Below, one piece after another: positions 60,976 through 64,000 of a stretch of DNA of 64,000 nucleotides. Below the pieces are notes generated by a model, which saw nothing but the letters and a program-made list of their open reading frames with translations, was not told the DNA's origin and searched no databases. The position numbers and the translations under genes are program-made. Source of the DNA: an uncultured Erythrobacter sp. (GTDB lineage: Bacteria > Pseudomonadota > Alphaproteobacteria > Sphingomonadales > Sphingomonadaceae); contig CANMMR010000002.1 of NCBI GenBank assembly GCA_947499095.1, positions 62,001 through 126,000 of the forward strand, in the 5' to 3' direction. How positions within the stretch are numbered: the stretch's first letter is position 1; every line of letters begins with the position of its first letter.

Positions 60976-60989
60976 TTGATCTCGATCGA
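60976..60989 (+). promoter_or_regulatory. FNR-like box upstream of the 61040 membrane protein gene
   Basis: TTGAT-CTCG-ATCGA matches the FNR consensus TTGAT-N4-ATCAA at 9 of 10 defined bases. It is 51 bp before the start of the membrane-protein gene, and an FNR-type regulator is encoded just beyond it. Confidence 0.5.
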
Positions 60990-61039
60990 GGAAGCGATCG
61001 CCGGCTCCGACCACAAGGTCTCCAACAAGGAGACCGAAC

Positions 61040-61465
61040 ATGTCCAAGCATCTTACTCGCGAACTCGTCGCCCGGCAGGCCGTCATCGTTCCTGCGCCGA
61101 AATTACGCCACGAGGTTGATCGTACGTTCGAACTGCCCAAGGGGCTCTATGCTGCGACCGTTGCGCTTTACCTCGGGTTCCTCGGCGTGATGGCGGCGGG
61201 GCTATCGACGCCCGGCCTCATCATTCCGATGGCCATCTTCACGTTGTTCGTCGTGGCCGGCTTCGGCGTCCCGGCGATCTGGACCAGGCTGGCACCCGGT
61301 ACCGCCTCGCGCCCGATGAGCTACGCCAAGCTGCGCCGCGATGGCATCGCCACGCTGACCGGACGGCTCACGGCCAGGGATGCGAGCGTCCAGATGCTGA
61401 TCCTGCCGGTCATCATTTTCTGCTGGGGCGTAACGACGGTGACGATTGCGGCCCTGGTCCGCTGA
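61040..61465 (+). CDS. Unknown inner-membrane protein (three helices)
   Basis: A 141-residue protein. Hydrophobic segments are YAATVALYLGFLGVMAAGL, LIIPMAIFTLFVVAGFGVP and MLILPVIIFCWGVTTVTIAA. There are no recognised catalytic motifs. A weak ribosome-binding site AAGGAG lies 9 bases before the ATG. It converges on the FNR-type gene, six bases apart, and an FNR-like box precedes it, so it may be an oxygen-regulated membrane protein. Confidence 0.75.
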   Translation: MSKHLTRELVARQAVIVPAPKLRHEVDRTFELPKGLYAATVALYLGFLGVMAAGLSTPGLIIPMAIFTLFVVAGFGVPAIWTRLAPGTASRPMSYAKLRRDGIATLTGRLTARDASVQMLILPVIIFCWGVTTVTIAALVR

Positions 61466-61471
61466 TCGAAC

Positions 61472-62152
61472 TCAGGTATCGGGGAGGAGCGCGGGGTCGA
61501 GCAATTCGATCCCGCGTTTTCCGTCGCGCCGGATCGCCCCGGCGCGTTCGAAGCGGGTGAGCGTCCGGCTGACGGTCTCGATCGTCAGTCCCAGCATGTC
61601 GGCAAGCTCGCTTCGTGAAAGCGGCAGGTCGAAACGCCGCGCCGGATGACAAGGCGAACCGCTCGCCGATCGGGCCAGCGACAGGATCGCGCCCGCCACG
61701 CGGCGTTCGGCCGAGGCATTGCCAGTCAGCGAGAGCAATTCGCGGCTAGCATAGAGATCTTCCTGCGCGCGCCGCAAAAGCGCCGTGCCGAGCCGCGGGT
61801 AGCGTTCGATCGCCCGCTCGAAAGCGGGACCGGAGAACAGGCATACCTCGCTTTCGCCCAGCGCCACGACATCGTGCTGGACGTAGGACCCGAACATTTC
61901 GCCGACAAAGCCGCTGGGGTGCACGAGCGACAGGATGCGCTCGCGGCCCTCGCTGTCCGTCGAAGTGATCTTCATTGCACCGCTGACCAGCGTGGCGCAG
62001 GCGGCATCGCTCAGGCCTGCCGAAAACAGAGTTTCGCCCTTTGCCAGCCTGCGCATGCGCCCGGCTTTTGCCAGCTCGTCCCGTTCGGCCTCGTCGAGTA
62101 CGGCGCAAGCCGCGCGGTCGCGCACCGGACATGTCGCGCAGGCGAGGTTCAT
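61472..62152 (-). CDS. FNR-type Crp/Fnr family transcriptional regulator
   Basis: A 226-residue regulator. The N-terminus ACATCPVRDRAAC supplies Cys5, Cys8 and Cys16, and a further Cys104 lies in the SEVCLFSG stretch; this is the four-Cys set that holds an oxygen-labile [4Fe-4S] cluster in FNR/FnrL proteins. The cAMP-binding-like domain follows. The helix-turn-helix contains GLTIETVSRTLTRFERAG with the E-x-x-S-R recognition of TTGAT half-sites. It overlaps the lipoprotein gene by four bases. Confidence 0.92.
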   Translation of the reverse strand: MNLACATCPVRDRAACAVLDEAERDELAKAGRMRRLAKGETLFSAGLSDAACATLVSGAMKITSTDSEGRERILSLVHPSGFVGEMFGSYVQHDVVALGESEVCLFSGPAFERAIERYPRLGTALLRRAQEDLYASRELLSLTGNASAERRVAGAILSLARSASGSPCHPARRFDLPLSRSELADMLGLTIETVSRTLTRFERAGAIRRDGKRGIELLDPALLPDT

Positions 62153-62667
62153 CGAACGCGCGCGCGCAGTCGCTCCAGCGCAGCGTCCTCTTCCGCGACC
62201 AGCGCGATGACCTGCGAGCGCGCGGCCTCGATCGCTGCCGTGTCCTCCGCCTGCACCGATGCTGCGGCATACAATATGTCGAGATCGCCGAGCGGCACCG
62301 AGGCCAGGCTCCTACTCGAATCAAGATCGGCGAGGGCGACCTGTGCGGCGGCCCAGCTATCGCTGCCGATCGCGGCGCCCGCAGCTGCCGCCACCCGGCG
62401 CTCGGCTGTCGGCAGGGCGCTCGTGAAAGCGCGATGGGCTTCGGTCGCCCTAGCGACCAAGGTAGCAAGCTGTTCGGGGAGCGGGCCGCTGAGCGGTGTC
62501 TCCACTGCGGGCACATCGATCGTCTGCGGCGGGCCGACATCGAACTGTCCCTCGGCCCGCTCGATGTCCCGGACGGCCAGCGACGGGTAGTCGCTATCGG
62601 CCGGAGTCGCGCATCCGACCAGCAGGAGCGCAGGGCAGGCGGCGAGAGAGAGCTTGCGATACGTCAT
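62149..62667 (-). CDS. Small lipoprotein of unknown function, upstream of fnr-type gene
   Basis: A 172-residue protein with a lipobox in LLLVGC-A near the N-terminus, so an anchored lipoprotein. The rest is Ala/Glu-rich and probably helical (AEEDAALERLRARVR at the end). There is no recognised family. The ATG at 62667 begins MTYRKLSLAACPALLLV; an ATG four codons earlier is possible. It shares its promoter region with rplU in the opposite direction, and overlaps the fnr-type gene (ATGA), with which it forms an operon. Confidence 0.72.
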   Translation of the reverse strand: MTYRKLSLAACPALLLVGCATPADSDYPSLAVRDIERAEGQFDVGPPQTIDVPAVETPLSGPLPEQLATLVARATEAHRAFTSALPTAERRVAAAAGAAIGSDSWAAAQVALADLDSSRSLASVPLGDLDILYAAASVQAEDTAAIEAARSQVIALVAEEDAALERLRARVR

Positions 62668-62701
62668 CGCGCTCTCCATATCATGCAGGCCGAAAGTCGC
62701 C

Positions 62702-62725
62702 AGCGAGGATGCAAAAATCCTCGCT
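62702..62725. promoter_or_regulatory. Perfect hairpin between the lipoprotein gene and rplU
   Basis: AGCGAGGAT-GCAAAA-ATCCTCGCT is a perfect 9-bp inverted repeat with 6-base loop, 35 bp from the lipoprotein start and next to the likely rplU promoter. It could be an operator or a 5'-leader structure. Confidence 0.4.
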
Positions 62726-62732
62726 CTGGCCG

Positions 62733-62761
62733 TTGACTTGGGCCCGCCATTCGCCTAACGG
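62733..62761 (+). promoter_or_regulatory. Possible promoter of rplU-rpmA
   Basis: TTGACT (62733-62738) matches the -35 consensus at 5/6. Seventeen bases on is TAACGG, a weak -10. The distance to the rplU ATG is about 95 bp, leaving a leader. Confidence 0.4.
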
Positions 62762-62856
62762 CACGCTTCTTTCCGGGGCTGCCAATCGGCGGCCTGACGG
62801 GTGCGCCGTATATTCGCAAGGATGCGGCAAAGCTAATTGATTGAGAGATAACCACC

Positions 62857-63354
62857 ATGTTCGCAGTAGTGCGCACGGGCGGCAAGCAATACCGGGTTGC
62901 CGCCGGAGACAAGATCGCCGTTGAAAAGCTGGCTGGCGAAGCCGGTGATACCATCACGCTGGGCGACGTCCTGCTCGCCGGTGAAGGCGAGAAGCTCGAA
63001 GACGCCGGCAAGGTGACCGTATCCGCGGAAATCATTGCCCAGGCGAAGAGCGAGAAGGTGATCGTCTTCAAGAAGCGCCGCCGCCACAATTATCGCCGCA
63101 AGAACGGCCATCGCCAGCAGATGACCCTGCTGCGCATCACCGCCGTCGGCGATTCGAAGGCCGAGAAGAAGGCTGCGCCGAAGAAGGAAGCGGCTCCCAA
63201 GCCCGAAGCCAAAACGGACGACGCGCCGAAGGCCGAGAAGAAGGCAGACGCCAAGAAGGCTGCTCCCAAGAAGGGTGCCGTCGAGGAAAAGACTCCGGCC
63301 AAGAAGGCAGCGCCGAAGAAGGCTGCCGCCAAGAAGACCGAAGACAAGAAGTAA
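62857..63354 (+). CDS. rplU: Large ribosomal subunit protein bL21 with long Lys/Ala tail
   Basis: A 165-residue bL21. The first 102 residues are normal: [20 protein letters not shown], the [17 protein letters not shown] stretch, [31 protein letters not shown]. Then come about 63 residues of repeated [10 protein letters not shown] units rich in Lys and Ala, which standard bL21 (about 103 aa) lacks. Similar tails occur in some alphaproteobacteria. The ribosomal core is very secure; the tail's role is unknown. Confidence 0.97.
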   Translation: MFAVVRTGGKQYRVAAGDKIAVEKLAGEAGDTITLGDVLLAGEGEKLEDAGKVTVSAEIIAQAKSEKVIVFKKRRRHNYRRKNGHRQQMTLLRITAVGDSKAEKKAAPKKEAAPKPEAKTDDAPKAEKKADAKKAAPKKGAVEEKTPAKKAAPKKAAAKKTEDKK

Positions 63355-63366
63355 GGATTACGGACG

Positions 63367-63636
63367 ATGGCACATAAAAAAGCAGGCGGTTCATCGCGCA
63401 ACGGTCGCGACTCAGCCGGTCGTCGCCTCGGTGTGAAGAAGTTCGGCAGCGAGAACGTCGTCGCCGGCAACATCATCGTGCGCCAGCGCGGCACCAAGTT
63501 CTATCCGGGCACCAATGTCGGCATGGGCAAGGACCACACGCTGTTCGCCCTTGCCGACGGTATTGTGCGCTTCCACAAGGGCAAGCTCGACCGCAAATTC
63601 GTCTCGGTCGACATGCTGGCGGAAGCCGCCGAATAA
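63367..63636 (+). CDS. rpmA: Large ribosomal subunit protein bL27
   Basis: An 89-residue bL27. The N-terminus [20 protein letters not shown] lies at the peptidyl-transferase centre, and [20 protein letters not shown] continues the family pattern. It follows rplU by 12 bp and is closed by a strong hairpin. Confidence 0.97.
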   Translation: MAHKKAGGSSRNGRDSAGRRLGVKKFGSENVVAGNIIVRQRGTKFYPGTNVGMGKDHTLFALADGIVRFHKGKLDRKFVSVDMLAEAAE

Positions 63637-63702
63637 TCGGACGCTCCGATAACGGGATCGTCCAGACGGGACGGTCCCAGCCGGGATAACCACCGGCAAC
63701 CG

Positions 63703-63735
63703 AAGAGGGAGATGGGGCCGACCCGTCTCCCTCTT
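63703..63735 (+). terminator. Terminator of rplU-rpmA
   Basis: AAGAGGGAGA (63703-63712) pairs perfectly with TCTCCCTCTT (63726-63735), extended inside by GGG/CCC. It is followed by GTCGTTTCTC, a weak T-run. Confidence 0.7.
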
Positions 63736-63836
63736 GTCGTTTCTCCCTCTCAGTCTGGCGAAATATCCTTTCGCCGCCACGCAACTGTCACGCGTCCGGC
63801 CTAGGAGCCCGGAGCGTGGATATGGGGAGAATACCG

Positions 63837-64000
63837 ATGTTCCATGTTACCCAGAGGCTGCTGTTGCGGCCTGCCTGGCCCGAAGATGCAGAAGCGCTGT
63901 TTGGCGGAATCGCCGACGAGGGCGTCGTCCGCAACCTCGCGCGCGCACCGTGGCCCTATCTCCCCGAACACGCCCGCCAGTTCGTCATGCGCGAACAAGA
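63837..64000 (+). CDS. GNAT-family N-acetyltransferase, C-terminus cut by window edge
   Basis: The ATG at 63837 follows a GGGGAG ribosome-binding site. The visible N-terminus has TQRLLLRPAWPEDAEALF, then GIADEGVVRNLARAPWPY, the pattern of RimJ/RimL-type GNAT proteins (T-x-R-L-x-L-R-P). The acetyl-CoA-binding loop lies beyond the window. Substrate unknown. Confidence 0.8.
   Translation, partial: MFHVTQRLLLRPAWPEDAEALFGGIADEGVVRNLARAPWPYLPEHARQFVMREQ

Overview
The window is GC-rich and gene-dense with short intergenic gaps. Its gene content points to an alphaproteobacterium of the order Sphingomonadales, most likely Erythrobacteraceae (Erythrobacter/Qipengyuania/Altererythrobacter-like). This placement rests on a CarboxypepD_reg-type TonB receptor paired with a beta-propeller phytase, an aa3 oxidase operon with ctaB/ctaG/ctaE/SURF1, a K+-independent H+-pyrophosphatase, CobS with BolA and a J-domain protein nearby, L21 with a Lys/Ala tail, and an FNR-type regulator. 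It was inferred by reading, not by a database search. I found no tRNA, rRNA, CRISPR array, insertion sequence, integrase or prophage gene. The window reads as chromosomal core with a few accessory cassettes.

Layout. 1-3.9 kb: a flavoprotein (cut by the window edge), an amino-acid permease and uvrC. 4.0-7.9 kb: a phosphorus-scavenging pair (TonB receptor and phytase lipoprotein) with a Pho-box-like repeat and a hairpin over the receptor's Shine-Dalgarno. 7.9-12.4 kb: a CDGSH Fe-S protein, a universal stress protein, a DEAD-box helicase and an ECF sigma/anti-sigma pair. 12.6-17.8 kb: a trimeric autotransporter adhesin built of 252-bp units, and a large RTX protein whose nuclease-like domain has lost its catalytic residues. 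18.1-21.1 kb: a GNAT-cupin-TesB operon. 21.3-25.7 kb: an S9 peptidase and hppA, each closed by the same terminator. 25.8-29.1 kb: hisG-hisD-nusB-thiL, where thiL seems to start at CTG. 29.1-38.1 kb: DUF2332, the bolA-GST-pirin-SDR-hydrolase operon, a J-domain protein, small accessory genes including an HxlR regulator with twin operators, and cobS.

38.1-43.3 kb: a class A penicillin-binding protein, two PaaI thioesterases, and an unusual three-gene cassette: a 51-aa peptide with a strong ribosome-binding site, a HEAT-like protein and a cupin-like protein. This cassette resembles a ribosomally made, modified peptide locus and is my best candidate for an undescribed system. 43.3-49.9 kb: one tightly overlapped minus-strand run, pyrE-serine hydrolase-pdxJ-acpS-lepB-AI2E transporter-DUF3089-ruvX. 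50.1-57.2 kb: the cytochrome c oxidase cluster ctaC-ctaD-[epoxide hydrolase]-ctaB-small TM protein-ctaG-ctaE-SURF1. 57.3-61.0 kb: thrC, a methyltransferase, a FolB-like protein, a small unknown, moaD and moaE. 61.0-62.7 kb: a membrane protein behind an FNR-like box, the FNR regulator and a lipoprotein. 62.8-64 kb: rplU-rpmA and the start of a GNAT gene.

How it fits together. The genes describe an aerobic heterotroph that harvests organic phosphate, respires through an aa3 oxidase, conserves energy with a proton pyrophosphatase, senses oxygen through an FNR protein, and carries surface or secreted proteins for contact with other cells or surfaces.
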